A stretch of 64,000 bases of DNA from Xestospongia muta (taxonomy: Eukaryota; Porifera; Demospongiae; Haplosclerida; Petrosiidae). The stretch is from positions 684,501-748,500 of the forward strand of contig OY848929.1 of NCBI GenBank assembly GCA_963693285.1. The letters are read 5' to 3'. A program made the position numbers and the translations under genes. Positions 1-11,515 of the stretch are shown here, in pieces (the stretch's first letter is position 1; each line of letters starts with the position of its first letter). The notes below the pieces were generated by a model. The model did no database searches, was not told where the DNA came from, and was given only the letters and a program-made list of their open reading frames with translations.

Positions 1-62
1 CTGGACAATTTTGAAGAATTGGAACAACTGCCAAGTTCCTGTAACTGTATAATTGTTATCAT

Positions 63-460
63 CAGGGTTTCTTTCAGGGGGCGGGGCATTTGCACCCCTT
101 GGCTTTGACTGTCCCCCCCCCCCCCTTAGAATGCTGAGAATTTTGTTTTACATGTGAGTTGATTCAAGTGTTTGTAAAGCTTTAATAGCACAAATTGTCA
201 ATAAATGATAACAATAGATAAAATACATTCTATACAACAATTCTTCTAGTTTTCCTAGGCCATATTCCTACAATTGTTTCTAAATCATCATCAGTTAATT
301 TTTTGTGGCCATGTTTGTGCGAAAACACTCCCAGAGGGGGGGGGGCAACTCCCTAGTTTGCCGCGTGGAAAGCATGCAGATATCACTTTGCCCCTCCCAC
401 TCTCCCATTATATATCATTTTGCCCCCCCCCCCTTGGCCAAAAACCTGAAAGAAACCCTG
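63..460. mobile_element. MITE-like element, 16-bp perfect TIR, 5-bp TSD
   Basis: A 398 bp insertion bounded by the perfect inverted repeat CAGGGTTTCTTTCAGG (63-78) and its complement (445-460). The 5 bp ATCAT is directly repeated at 58-62 and 461-465. The matching intron of ADAM copy B (about 14,425-14,445) lacks the insert. The interior holds several poly-C/poly-G runs and no transposase frame, so it is a non-autonomous element. The superfamily is not recognised. Confidence 0.85.
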
Positions 461-614
461 ATCATGTTAACATACCCTGACTCCCCACACACACACTTAC
501 TCACTCTCTCACTTATTTGTCCATTGCATTGGTCTGTGTTATGTTGTCTATCTAAACAGTTAACAAAATATTACAAAAGGCAGCAAGCTGCTATAAGGAT
601 TCTTGACTCCTTAT

Positions 615-675
615 CAGACATGGGGTAATAGTAATAGTAATATAATACATTGCAATGTAATTGACCTCATGTCTG
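615..675. mobile_element. Miniature hAT-type MITE (61 bp)
   Basis: Starts CAGACATGGGG and ends CCTCATGTCTG, flanked by near-identical 8 bp repeats CTCCTTAT (607-614) and CTGCTTAT (676-683). Terminal CAG and 8 bp target duplications are typical of hAT elements. ADAM copy B lacks it at the same point (about 14,590). A longer relative with the same ends is at 15,536-15,647. Confidence 0.75.
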
Positions 676-1723
676 CTGCTTATCATCTTGTGTCATCTGC
701 TATTGACATTTTAACTAACTCACTGGCCACCCTGTGTCTGTGGGTACAAAAGTACAATAAGGCTGGAATGAAAAAAAACTAGTGCGGTTTCTAGAACCCA
801 CACAACTGAAACAGATGGCAAACATAACAACAACATTGTAATTTATAGCATCAACAAACTCAGTTCCTTCTGAACATTTAAAATATCATGATTAAAATTA
901 TGTGAATTCAAGTGAGCAACATAGTTATTCATACTTACCTCATCAAGTGACAAATCTAGTTCTATTTTAATCATTCATTATATGAGTGGCCTCTACAAAA
1001 ATAATATTGAAGGCCACCAAACAGAGATAGGGTAAAGCACTTCCTAGGAGCTTAATTCTCAAGCGCAAGCACTTAAACAGTTGCAAGTACAAGCATGAAC
1101 AGAAGCATTGTCATATGATTTATGACTTAAGTTAAAAGCACAAGCACTTTTGTGGTACTTAAGTATGGCTTAAGTATATCAAGAGTTTAACCTATGTCTT
1201 TAAAATTACTGGATATTAAGACACTATTCTTTATTTACACTATGTACATGTACAATTATTTGACATATGTTATACACTTCAGTTAAACAAAATTGTAAAT
1301 TCATGTGCAATCTATAGCATACATGACAATTGACAACAAAATGCACTGCTTGTATGATTATTCTTTGAACAATGTCAATTACCAAATTATGATACAAAGT
1401 TTAAGAGCTTCAAGTGATTAAAGTGCTTATGAAAGGCTTAAAGCTGTTAAAAACTTTAAAATGTTGTAAGCACCAGTACTTTCACTATAACTTAAGTCAA
1501 TGTTTTACTCAAAGCACTTCAAAGCAGTCATTTATTTGTGCTTAAGTTAGCTTGAAACTTAAGGTACCAAGTGCTTAGCCCCAACCTTGCCACCAAAGTG
1601 TTAGCGTTATATACCTCATGACATTATAGTATCATACCTGATGTGCTAACAACACATTAGCAGTCATTGTGATCTTTGAACTTTCCAACATACTAATACT
1701 AACGTGTTCTTTTCTTTCTGTAG

Positions 1724-4700
1724 GGGTTGGTTTGGTGATCTCAGGAACAGAAACTCTTTATACCACTTGGAACCTCTTTCTGATAGTGATGAGGTAAGCA
1801 AACATTTTGTAGTGTTTGTAAATTGAGTGAACATATTGTTGTTGTTGTTAAGACTAATGATCATATTATCTATTGGTGTCCAATAGTTAACTGGACCTCA
1901 TGCACTTTATCTGGACACTGAACACAAGAACATCAAAGAAGGTGTATGTGGTAAGTACCAATGACCACTTCAAGTGGGATGTTCAGTTCAGTGTGTTTGT
2001 AAGTCTATACTGCTGTCTAGTGTGGTATAGGATCAATAACCATTTCAAGTGGGATGTTTAGTTTAGTTCAATGTCTATACAGATGTCTAGTGTGGTATAT
2101 GACCTAACACCATCTGTTTACTCAATTTTATATAAACATTACTTTCAAATTGAACATAACAGAACTCTTATATTATAATCATTACTATTTCCTAAAGGTA
2201 CAACACTTGGACATCACATTAGAAGCAATCATGGGATTAACTTACCATCAGAATTGAAAGGCAAGCAAAGGGTAAGGTTTAGCTACATTGTACTTGGAAT
2301 CTTGGATGGTGCATCATATCACATGACAATGATGACATGTAGGTGTATACACGTATATGTATATTTATATTATGATGTCATTATAATCTCAGTGTTATTT
2401 AATATAATATCTAATGTTTCTATTAACAGTTAAGAAGACAATCGGGTGGTACAACTAAAATTGTTGAGCTGTTAGTTGTTAATGATTATTATCAGGTAGA
2501 CCACAATTATAAAACAATTATAATTAAAGGGAGTCTTTTTATTAATTATTACTAACATCAATGTGTTGTATAGATAGTCCAATTGATCCAATTACACACT
2601 TCTGTAAAAAGACAACGTCTTCTTGAGTAGCTACATTTACTGCCTACCCCACTTTCTTAGCAAACAATTTTATTCCACATTTGTTTTGTTGACATTCATT
2701 GTCTATTCTATAACTCACATTTCCTTATTATCCTAACACAGTCAGCACTGTTTACATGTACTATTTACATGTACTATTCACATGTACAATTTATATGTAC
2801 TATTTACATGTATTATTTACAGTACATTAACTTGCATACACCTACATATATATTAATTGTAATAGAACTTACATCAGTTCAATGTGTCAGACATGATGCT
2901 ACATTGTCTCATAGTCCTGTTGTTATTGTTACATTCTTCAAATCCTCTGTAATTAATAACTATAAAATATATTATTATTATTACATGAGAATCATCCTGA
3001 ACATGGCTATCTTCTTTTCATAGTATATGGCGTATCAGAGTAATATTTCAGCTGTTGTCTTAAGGGCCATTGATCTAATAAACCAAGTTGACTTGGTAAG
3101 AAATTAACTGATTTTTTTACGCCCACTCACATCATCTATTCATCAATCTGTCCATAAATCTATCCATTTTCATATTCATACATCCATTCATTGAGGTTCA
3201 TCCATCTATTTTATCTATACCTGTAGCTCTACCAAACACTTAGTGTTCGTGTTGTTCTTGTCCATTGTATTACATGGAGTACTAGCCAACAAATTCCATT
3301 CAATACTAGCTCTAGCACTCTCTTAAGCAGTTTTCGCTCATACCATTCTAATACTATATCACTTCGTAATATTCAACATGACAGTGCTATGATGATCACG
3401 TGAGTATCACATGACACATATTAATACAAGTGACTTAATCAAAACAATTATTAATTAGTGACAGTTTAATAGTATATCAAGTTATTGACACTAATTGTAT
3501 ATAAATTATCAAGTCTATTAATAGTAACTCATATCAATATATCTATTAATAGTAACATTGTGTCATAATGTTACTATCAATTTTTCTATAGTGGTATTGA
3601 TATCGCAGGCATTACTGTAGGGATAGCATATACGGGAACAATGTGTAACTATGACTCATCTGTTGGAGTTACTCAGGTTGGTTGTAATATGTGATATACT
3701 TATAATAATTGGAAAATTAGTAATTATAACAATATAAATTAATAATGTGTGATAGATTTATAGTAAGATTATTACCAGTATTATCAGTAAAATACAATAA
3801 ATTATAACAATAACAGAAAAGTATTATAATACCTACTTTTAATATTCTATAATGTATTCTTTTATTTTATTACATGATATATTATACCTTATTGTGTAAT
3901 ATATCTTGTCTATTACATAACACACTGTACCTCATTATTCAATATATCTTGATATTTAGGATTATAGTGGTGTGGCTTCAGTTGGTACAACTGTTGCCCA
4001 TGAAATTGGTCATATATTTGGTATGGAACATGATGATGCTGCTAGTAAGTACAAAGGAGATTATGATGGATACTTGTGATGTCATGATTATTTCGTAGGT
4101 TGTAACTGTCCTAATGCACAAGCTGGTTGTATTATGAATGCTCTCATAGGGTAATATAATTCAGCTACTTCACATTAACAATTTATTACTTGTTTTTCAT
4201 TTAGTTTCCCTCCAGCCACACAATGGTCGCAATGTAGTATTAATCAACTGAATAATGGATTTGCAGGCACTGGTTATAATGATTTAGATCGTTGCCTTGG
4301 CAACAGTCCAACTCAAGTAAGTCAATTATTATTAATAGATGAATTATATACTAATTAATACAATAATATTATTATTAATTAATATATGATTTTATTTTAG
4401 ATTGTTGGAGATGCACATTGTGGTAATGGGATAAAGGAACCTGGTGAAATGTGTGATTGTGGCAGTCCCCAGGTCAGCAATAGTCAGAAAACATAATTAT
4501 TAACCCAAACCATTTGACCATGTGTTCTAAAAGTGCTATCTAGAGGTCAAGGGTCATGGAATGCATGGTCAAATGTTAGAGTAGGAAAATCTATTATTAG
4601 GATATAATGTAATACTTTATTGGAAGACACTTTATTTTCTTTCTCTTACAGGAGTGCACTAATCCTTGTTGTAATGCTACTACTTGTAACTTAACTGAAA

Positions 4701-7700
4701 ATGCTGAATGTTCTTCTGGAGAATGCTGTGATAATTGTCAAGTATGTTGACATCTGTATTATCAACACTCTCTCAAATTTTATAATAATTTTGTATGTAT
4801 TTATAATTTTTTAGTTGATATCTTATGGGACAATATGTCGTAATTCATCTGGTGAATGTGATATTGCTGAATATTGTACTGGAGACTCAGCTGATGTAAG
4901 AACACTTTATGTGTCCATCTGTTCATCCATATATCCATTTCAAATGTATTTATCCATTTTATGAGTTTATATTGTCCATTATATATGTTTATTCATCCAT
5001 TTGACAATATCTACTGTCCATTGTTTACTATAGTGTCCACAGGATGTTGGTCTACAAAATGGAATACCTTGTAACAATAACTCTGTAAGCTATCAAATCT
5101 CAGAGCACATTTTACATCATGGATGTACATGTATTGTCAAATGTACATGTATATTATTTGACAATACATGTACATGTATTGTCAAATGTACGTGTATATT
5201 ATTTGACAATACATTCCACGTACATGTAGTTAATCCTATGATACTATATCCTATAAATACAATCTATGTTTTGTTTGTAGTCCTATTGCTATGATGGGGC
5301 TTGTGCCTCTCACACGAGTCAGTGCAAACGTTACTATGGAGACAGTAAGATAAGATGCATCACTAGTATCGTAACATGAATAGTTGGAATTACAACAATG
5401 TCAAATATTGAACCTTCTCTCCTTCCCACTCTATCCCTCATTCTCTTCTATTTCTCATACTGCTTTTTTTCCCTTTCTTTTAGCTTCAACACAATCACAC
5501 GATGATTGTTACACATTTTACAATACACAAGGAATACCAGAAGGTCACTGTGGATCAGATGGAACCAATTTCATAGCTTGCTCAAATGCGTGAGTTACTA
5601 CACCTTTCATTCTTGTGTGAATATTCAACATGATCTTATTGGTCTCTTTCTCTCTCAGAAACCGTTTCTGTGGCTCACTTCAATGTAATGGAGGAAGTGT
5701 CATACGTAATAATATTGACTATACTGGTGGTCTTCTTGCTTATTTGCGTTACCGTAACAACCATGAGTGTCGCTCTTTTACATCTCTTGCTAATGCTGAT
5801 GAAGTTAGTCCTGGTCTAACAATGGATGGTACAAAATGTGGAGATAGAATGGTAAGTTATTAGTTAGAAGGAAACCTAATTTGATAGTATTGATTATATA
5901 TACATAATATGTGTATATATACATATAGTAATATAATATATGTATATGTATGTATAATTATATATATATATAATATGTGTATATATACATATAATATAGT
6001 AATATAATATATGTATATGTATGTATAATTATATATATATATAATATGTGTATATATACATATAATATAGTAATATAATATATGTATATGTATAGATAAA
6101 ACATGATTCATAACAATATAGGTCTGTTTGACATACTTTGTATACCAGACATTGACTCAATAAAACAAACTGAGATACATTTGTGGACCCAATACAATAA
6201 CAGGACAATTTGGCACACTTCATAGTTTAGTACATACCATACTGTAAAATGACATTATAATAAATGTCTAATGGAATTATCTGATAGGTAGCCTAAATAA
6301 AACAATGCCTATTTTATTACAATAATGTAATTAGTATTGATCTAAATATTTAATATCTCTTATTTTTCCAGCTGTGTGTTGCTCAACAGTGTCGTACAAT
6401 AGCCTCACTAGGTAACAACCCCTGTGCCATTGGATCAAATGGACTAACATGTTCTGGCAATGGAGTAAGAAATTTAATAACAATTTTTGAGAAATGTTTT
6501 ATATCAAATTTCATTCCCTATTAACTGGAATAGATTGTTTAGAGATTTGCTGAGTTAGCATTTCTCTCTTCTTTCCTAGGTTTGTAACAACTTCGACAAT
6601 TGCTCGTGTAACATAGGTTTTATAGGAAGAGACTGCAGTGAGCAAATTAATGGTGGCACTACCACACTAGCTCCATCATCTGGTAAGATATTGTATGTCA
6701 TGACTAACTACATACAGCACATGATACGTACAAACAGCATGACATGGTCACATGACTAGTACACAACTTGCTTGAGCTCCTTACTTCATCAAGAAGAGAC
6801 AAAAACGAATGTTATTACAAAATGTGTGGGATTGGTCACTACACAAATTTGTGGTGTCCATTTTGACTATTGCATATAATATTAGTACCTTGCTTGTCAT
6901 TATAGTTAGCACAACTACTACCACTATTACTAGTAGCATGAGAAATACTTACAGTAGGAACAACAAGGATAACATCCCTGACAAGAGGATTACCAAACAC
7001 ATCATTATTAAATCTGGAAAATTTGTACTTAAGTATCAACCATACTCTTGTCATTTTCCAATATTTATAATTAAGCACTATATTACTATATTAATTAGTT
7101 TGTTTGGAAGCAACATTCATTAGTGGTCATTATTATTTATCCACCTCCCCATTTTATCAATAGTAACAAGTCATACACTTACCACAATAACAAGTACTAC
7201 CTATGTCACTGCCATTACTACAAATATGCCAGTTAACTCACTTACAACCAATGGACCCAGTACCACGCTAGCTTCATCATCTGGTAAGATATTGTATGTC
7301 ATGACTAACTACATACAGCACACGATACGTACAAACAGCATGACATGGTCACATGACTAGTACACAACTTGCTTGACCTCCTTACTTCATCAAGAAGAGA
7401 CAAAAACGAGTGCTATTACAACATGTATGGGATTGGTCACTACACAAATTTGTGGTGTCCATTTTGACTATTGCATATAATATTAGTACCTTGCTTGTCA
7501 TTATAGTTAGCACAACTACTACCACTATTACTAGTAGCATGAGAAATACTTACAGTAGGAACAACAAGCATAACATCCCTGACAAGAGGATTACCAAACA
7601 CATCATTACTAAATCGGGAAAATTTGTACCTTAAGTATCAACCATATTCTTGTCATTTTCCAATATTTATAATTAAGCACTATATTAATATATTAATTAG

Positions 7701-10117
7701 TTTGTTTAGAAGCAATATTCATTAGTGGTCATTGTTATTTATTCACCTCCCCATTTTATTAATAGTAACAAGTCATACACTTACCACAATAACAGGTACT
7801 ACCTACGTCACTGGCATTACTATAAATATGCCAGTTAACTCACCTACAACTAATGGACCCAGTACCACACCAGCTCCATCATCTGGTAAGATATTGTATG
7901 TCATGACTAACTACATACAGCACATGATACGTACAAACAGCATGACATGGTCTAATGACTAGTACACAACTTGCTTGACCTCCTTACTTCATCAAGAAGA
8001 GACAAAAACGAGTGCTATTACAAAATGTGTGGGATTGGTCACTACACAAATTTGTGGTGTCCATTTTGACTATTGCATATAATATTAGTACCTTGCTTGT
8101 CATCATAATAACCATGACTACTACAACTATTACTGGTAGCATGATAAATACTTACAGTAGGAACAACAAGCATAACATCCCTGACAAGAGGATTACCAAA
8201 CACATCATTATTAAATCTGGAAAATTTGTAGCTAAGTATCAACCATACTCTTGTCATTTTCCAATATTTATAATTAAGCATTATATTAATATATTAATTA
8301 GTTTGTTTGGAAGCAACATTCATTAGTGGTCATTATTATTTATCCACCTCCCCATTTTATTAATAGTCACAAGTCATACACTTACCACAAGAACAGGTAC
8401 TACCTACGTCACTGGCATTACTACAAATATGCCAGTTAACTCACCTACAACTAATGGATCCAGTACCACGCTAGCTTCATCATCTGGTAAGATATTGTAT
8501 GTCATGACTAACTACATATAGCACATGATACGTACAAACAGCATGATAGCAATAGATAGGTTTATGCATTATTTATTAAAAGTCCTGCCCCCCCCCCCCC
8601 CCCAACTAACCTATTATCCCTCCTTTCCCAAACTGCTCCGCCCCTTTTCCAATATGATGTGTTCAATAATCTCCTTTTGAGAACAACTATTTTGTTGGAC
8701 ATAAGATGATAATAATTCAGTTTCATACAATGCAGATATAACATTATTTACTTTAAGTAAATCTTCTTCAACAAGTCTTGTCTGTCATTCAACACCCCTC
8801 ACATCAGTCATTCATCAAGAACCTCATTCATCAATTCTCCTACTGTAACTCCTCCCACTAGTCATTCTCCTCTCACTACTAATGTACCATTAATGCCAAC
8901 TACATTAATTAGCCAATCATCACAGGTATCCATGGCAACCCACCTCCCCAATAGTCACAAGTCACACACTTATCACAAGAACAGGTACTACCCACATCAC
9001 TGCCATTAATACAAATATCCCAGTTAATTCACCTACAACTAATGGACCCAGTACAGGTTTTGTCAATCCAACAATAGGAAGGGGGAATGGCGGAATATTA
9101 GGCTTATTTGTAGATGGGCAGGCTAATGAATAATTCATTATCAAAATAACATGCTACAGCTGTTGTAACTAATATTTACTAACCTTATTATATCTTTGTT
9201 TTATTAGATAATACAGTTCTTGTAGTTGGTCTATCAGTTCTATTTGTTGTACTAGTTTTAATAGCAGTTGTTACCGTAGTAATAGTAATTGTACTGATTG
9301 GTATAAAGAAGAAAAAGAGCCAAAGTGTTGTTAACCTTCCTTTACCCCGTGTAAAGTGAGTAATATAGTCCATTAGTATAGCTCTAATGAATAAAGATAG
9401 TAATACAGCTGGGGCTATTATGAGATCTGTTGTTTAATACAGCCCTGATGAGTACAAGTAATCATGTATTATATAAAGGGTTAATATATTATATTAATGT
9501 CTTTTAGATATTCTAGGGGGTCGCTCTCTGGAGAGACGAAAATTAGTATTAACACTTCAAAGGATGATCATCTCCTTCTGTTTGCAGCTGAGAGAGCTGA
9601 TGGTAATACTGCACCCTCAACTCATCAACCTCCCCCCTATGTTTCTAGTGAGTATGTTACATCTCCTAATAGTCCCTCACGATCAGCAAGGAACAGTTCT
9701 CCTACAGTGATTGTCAATCGTAACATCTGTCAACCACTTCCTCCACCTCCTCAGACAACTACAGCACCACTGGACAATTGCCATTGTCTCCCACCTCCTC
9801 AGACACCTACAGCACCACTTGATAACTCCAAAAGACCTCCACCTCCTCAGAAACCAGTGGCAAGCAGACCTCCTCCTCCCCAGAGACCCACAGCAAGTAG
9901 ACCTCCTCTGTCTGTGCCAATTAGTCAGCCACCCATTAAACCTCCAAAACCTTCTCCTCCGGTTAAATCTCCACCCACGGCTCCCCCTAAACCACAGACT
10001 GCTCCTAAACCATCCAAGATACAGGTACAATGGCCTCTGGGATCACCTAGTGATCCACCAGAGAATGCAAAACCTCTCCCTCCTTCTAAAAAGCCTATTG
10101 CCCCTCCACGCAAGTAA
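1724..10117 (+). CDS. ADAM metalloprotease-disintegrin, copy A (5' exons outside window)
   Basis: Membrane-anchored zinc protease of the ADAM family, expected to shed cell-surface proteins. Visible exons: 1724-1793, 1887-1950, 2198-2271 (prodomain), 2430-2495 (furin-like RLRR then protease start), 3024-3095, 3227-3399, 3592-3676, 3960-4044 (zinc motif [12 protein letters not shown]), 4099-4150 (Met-turn CIMNA), 4205-4316, 4401-4472, 4652-4741, 4815-4895 (disintegrin loop [12 protein letters not shown]), 5034-5084, 5281-5344, 5484-5589, 5659-5851, 6372-6464 (Cys-rich), 6580-6682 (EGF-like), stalk exons 7164-7283, 7766-7885, 8367-8486, 8955-9056, transmembrane 9208-9355, proline-rich tail 9508-10117. 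Splice phases agree throughout. The tail has many PPPP and PxxP motifs fit for SH3 partners. The catalytic motif is intact, so it is probably active. The exon equivalent to part of the copy B stalk (about 8,735-8,930) has a 1-nt deletion and an early stop; it can be skipped using the acceptor at 8954. Confidence 0.9.
5102..5228. repeat. Tandem hairpin repeat in ADAM-A intron
   Basis: Two tandem copies of a roughly 60 bp unit whose ends (TTGTCAAAT ... ATTTGACAA) are inverted repeats. ADAM copy B has a single copy at about 18,625-18,680, so the unit has duplicated or contracted since the gene duplication. Confidence 0.6.
5890..6100. repeat. AT-rich tandem repeat in ADAM-A intron
   Basis: About three copies of a roughly 65-70 bp unit made of alternating AT/GTATAT blocks. 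The copy B intron has the same unit reduced to about 1.5 copies near 19,640-19,745. Minus-strand open frames here (rich in Ile and Tyr) are low-complexity artefacts. Confidence 0.7.
6683..8486 (+). repeat. Triplicated ~602 bp stalk-exon unit of ADAM-A
   Basis: Three direct copies (about 6,683-7,283, 7,284-7,885, 7,886-8,486), each an intron of about 480 bp plus a 120 bp exon coding a 40-residue Thr/Ser-rich segment (for example [15 protein letters not shown]). Each exon is phase 1 at both ends, so copies can be added or lost without breaking the frame. The exons should encode an O-glycosylated mucin-like stalk between the EGF-like domain and the membrane. Copy B has only a remnant of one unit (20,339-20,700). 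A piece of the unit's intron also occurs downstream of both genes (10,394-10,470 and 22,690-22,845). Confidence 0.85.
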
Positions 10118-10444
10118 TGACACACTATGCATTGTTGATTTTATCTATATCATTTAAAATGTTGTAAAATTAAACTTATATTAATTTTTATTATGCTGTA
10201 TTGTTAAATTTAATAAATTAATAATATAATTATTAATTACATATACAATCATAATAAAAGTAATTGATACTGATGATGAAGAAGCGTAAATTTAACAACA
10301 AAGTTCAACCAAAAAGCTGTTTTCTGTCCATGCCTCAAACAACCTTGTCATGTTGCTATTGTACATAAATATGGCAGATTAGGTTGTATGTACTAAATCT
10401 GGAAAATTTATAGCTAAGTATCAACCATACTCTTCTCATTTTCC
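10118..10444 (+). other. 3' flank of ADAM-A, matched downstream of ADAM-B
   Basis: AT-rich sequence matching the flank of ADAM copy B at 22,401-22,760. It should hold the 3' UTR; AATAAA-like strings occur near 10,210 and 10,252. Positions 10,394-10,470 copy part of the stalk-repeat intron. No gene is seen. Confidence 0.55.
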
Positions 10445-11330
10445 AATATTTATAATTAAGCACTATAATTATTTCCAATACCACCTGGTTTGAGCCCATA
10501 CTCATCATGAGTTGTGTGATTGATTACTTCTATGGTCTCCATGAAAATAGAATAATCTTTCAGGACAACTTCAATTGGTCCAGTTCTTGCTGTCCAACAC
10601 ATGGGTCAAAGAGGCTTGATGGTAACACCACTATTCTCTGGTTGTGCTAACTTATCAGAAAATAGATGTGACCTTTAGTGAAAATTTGATAAATTTAGCA
10701 ATCTCTTTGACTGTGTTAAGAGCATTGTGAAGGGATACAAGCATTCTTCCAGCATCCTGCAAACAAAGATTGAGGGAGTGGGCAAAGCAATGGACAGCAA
10801 TTGCAGCAGGAACGTCTTTCTGGATTTTTGTGGTTACTCCATTCCTTTTACCTTGCATATTTGCTGCACCATCTTATGCCTGGCCTCTACAAAGTGATAG
10901 AGGGAGGCTACAATGTTTCAGCAAGTCCTGAATTACTTTGGTTAAGGGTATTTGATCTGTTATCTGGAACAGAGAATAGCCCAACAGGATCTTCATTGAC
11001 CTCATAATCATCATTTACCCACCTGATGGAAAGATTAAGTTGTTCTCTGTTTACAACATCGGTAGCTTCATCTCCTATGATTGCATACCAAGATGGAGAA
11101 CACTTTTTGATACTTGCAAGTAATGAACGGAGGACACTTAGACCCATCATTGTTATCTGCTCATTCACAATAGTATGGGACAAATACTTTTTACCTTCTA
11201 GTCAGGACTTCATGTTAGAATCATCAAAAGTCCATGCCTTTAGCAATTGCTGAAGATTATCTTCAGCCTCTGTGTGTCCTCATATTGCAATCCCTTGGTG
11301 TAGGAGGAACCTAAGAGCATAGAGATGCAA
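10445..11330 (-). pseudogene. hAT-type (DUF4371/ZMYM-like) transposase relic
   Basis: Minus-strand reading gives pieces typical of the domesticated or transposon hAT transposases annotated as zinc finger MYM-type 1-like: WYAIIGDEATDV with LNLSIRWVNDDYEVNED (10,950-11,160), NMQGKRNGV then VHCFAHSLNLCLQDAGR (10,690-10,870), and MET.EVINHTTHDEYGLKPGG near 10,470-10,560. The expected tyrosine codon before DGAANMQG is a stop, and further stops and gaps separate the blocks. No terminal repeats were found. It lies between the two ADAM copies and has no counterpart after copy B, so it arrived or was retained only here. Confidence 0.8.
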
Positions 11331-11344
11331 AGTGAGTAGTATGG

Positions 11345-11515
11345 TATACTGACACTATAGCCCTGATTATGATGTCAGTCTGTACAATGTAACACTAGTT
11401 TACATCACTAGTATTATAATGTATTATTTTAAAGTTATTATATAATGATCATTATAAATAAAAACAATTCTTTCAAAATAATTCATGATATATTAATCTC
11501 TTTTTGATATTCCAG
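11345..11515 (+). repeat. Shared intron block, also before ADAM tail exons
   Basis: About 170 bp ending in a splice acceptor are nearly identical to 21,645-21,802 (ADAM-B) and 53,990-54,166 (third tail fragment). ADAM-A (9,420-9,507) keeps only its two ends. The block continues into the first 60 bp of the following exon in all copies. Confidence 0.75.

Larger units (their letters stand above)
1..1723 (+). other. Intron of ADAM copy A with two inserted elements
   Basis: The window opens inside an intron of ADAM copy A. Its first bases match positions 14,369-14,430, which lie in the intron after the fifth exon of ADAM copy B, so the missing 5' exons of copy A should lie just upstream of the window. 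The stretch carries two insertions absent from copy B (63-460 and 615-675) and about 540 bp (roughly 1,020-1,560) that copy B also lacks. No coding exon is visible; the short open frames here lie in the insertion or low-complexity DNA. Confidence 0.75.

Noticed and set aside
274..628. Plus-strand open frames of 68 and 107 codons
   Set aside because: They overlap the MITE at 63-460, include poly-G and poly-C runs, and are absent from the paralogous intron.
5860..6223. Minus-strand Tyr/Ile-rich open frames
   Set aside because: They lie in an AT-rich tandem repeat inside an intron; composition only reflects the ATATAC repeat.
6809..8326. Repeated plus-strand frame [16 protein letters not shown]
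   Set aside because: It lies within the intron of each stalk unit and recurs only because the unit is repeated; no splice sites support it and the frame varies among copies.
6683..8486. Possible CRISPR-like array
   Set aside because: The units are about 602 bp, contain splice sites and coding exons, and are direct gene-internal duplications, not short repeats with unique spacers.
9683..10030. Minus-strand open frame of 115 codons, Arg/Trp-rich
   Set aside because: It is the antisense shadow of the proline-rich ADAM tail exon (CCT repeats read as AGG/CGG). A similar shadow is at 22,002-22,313.
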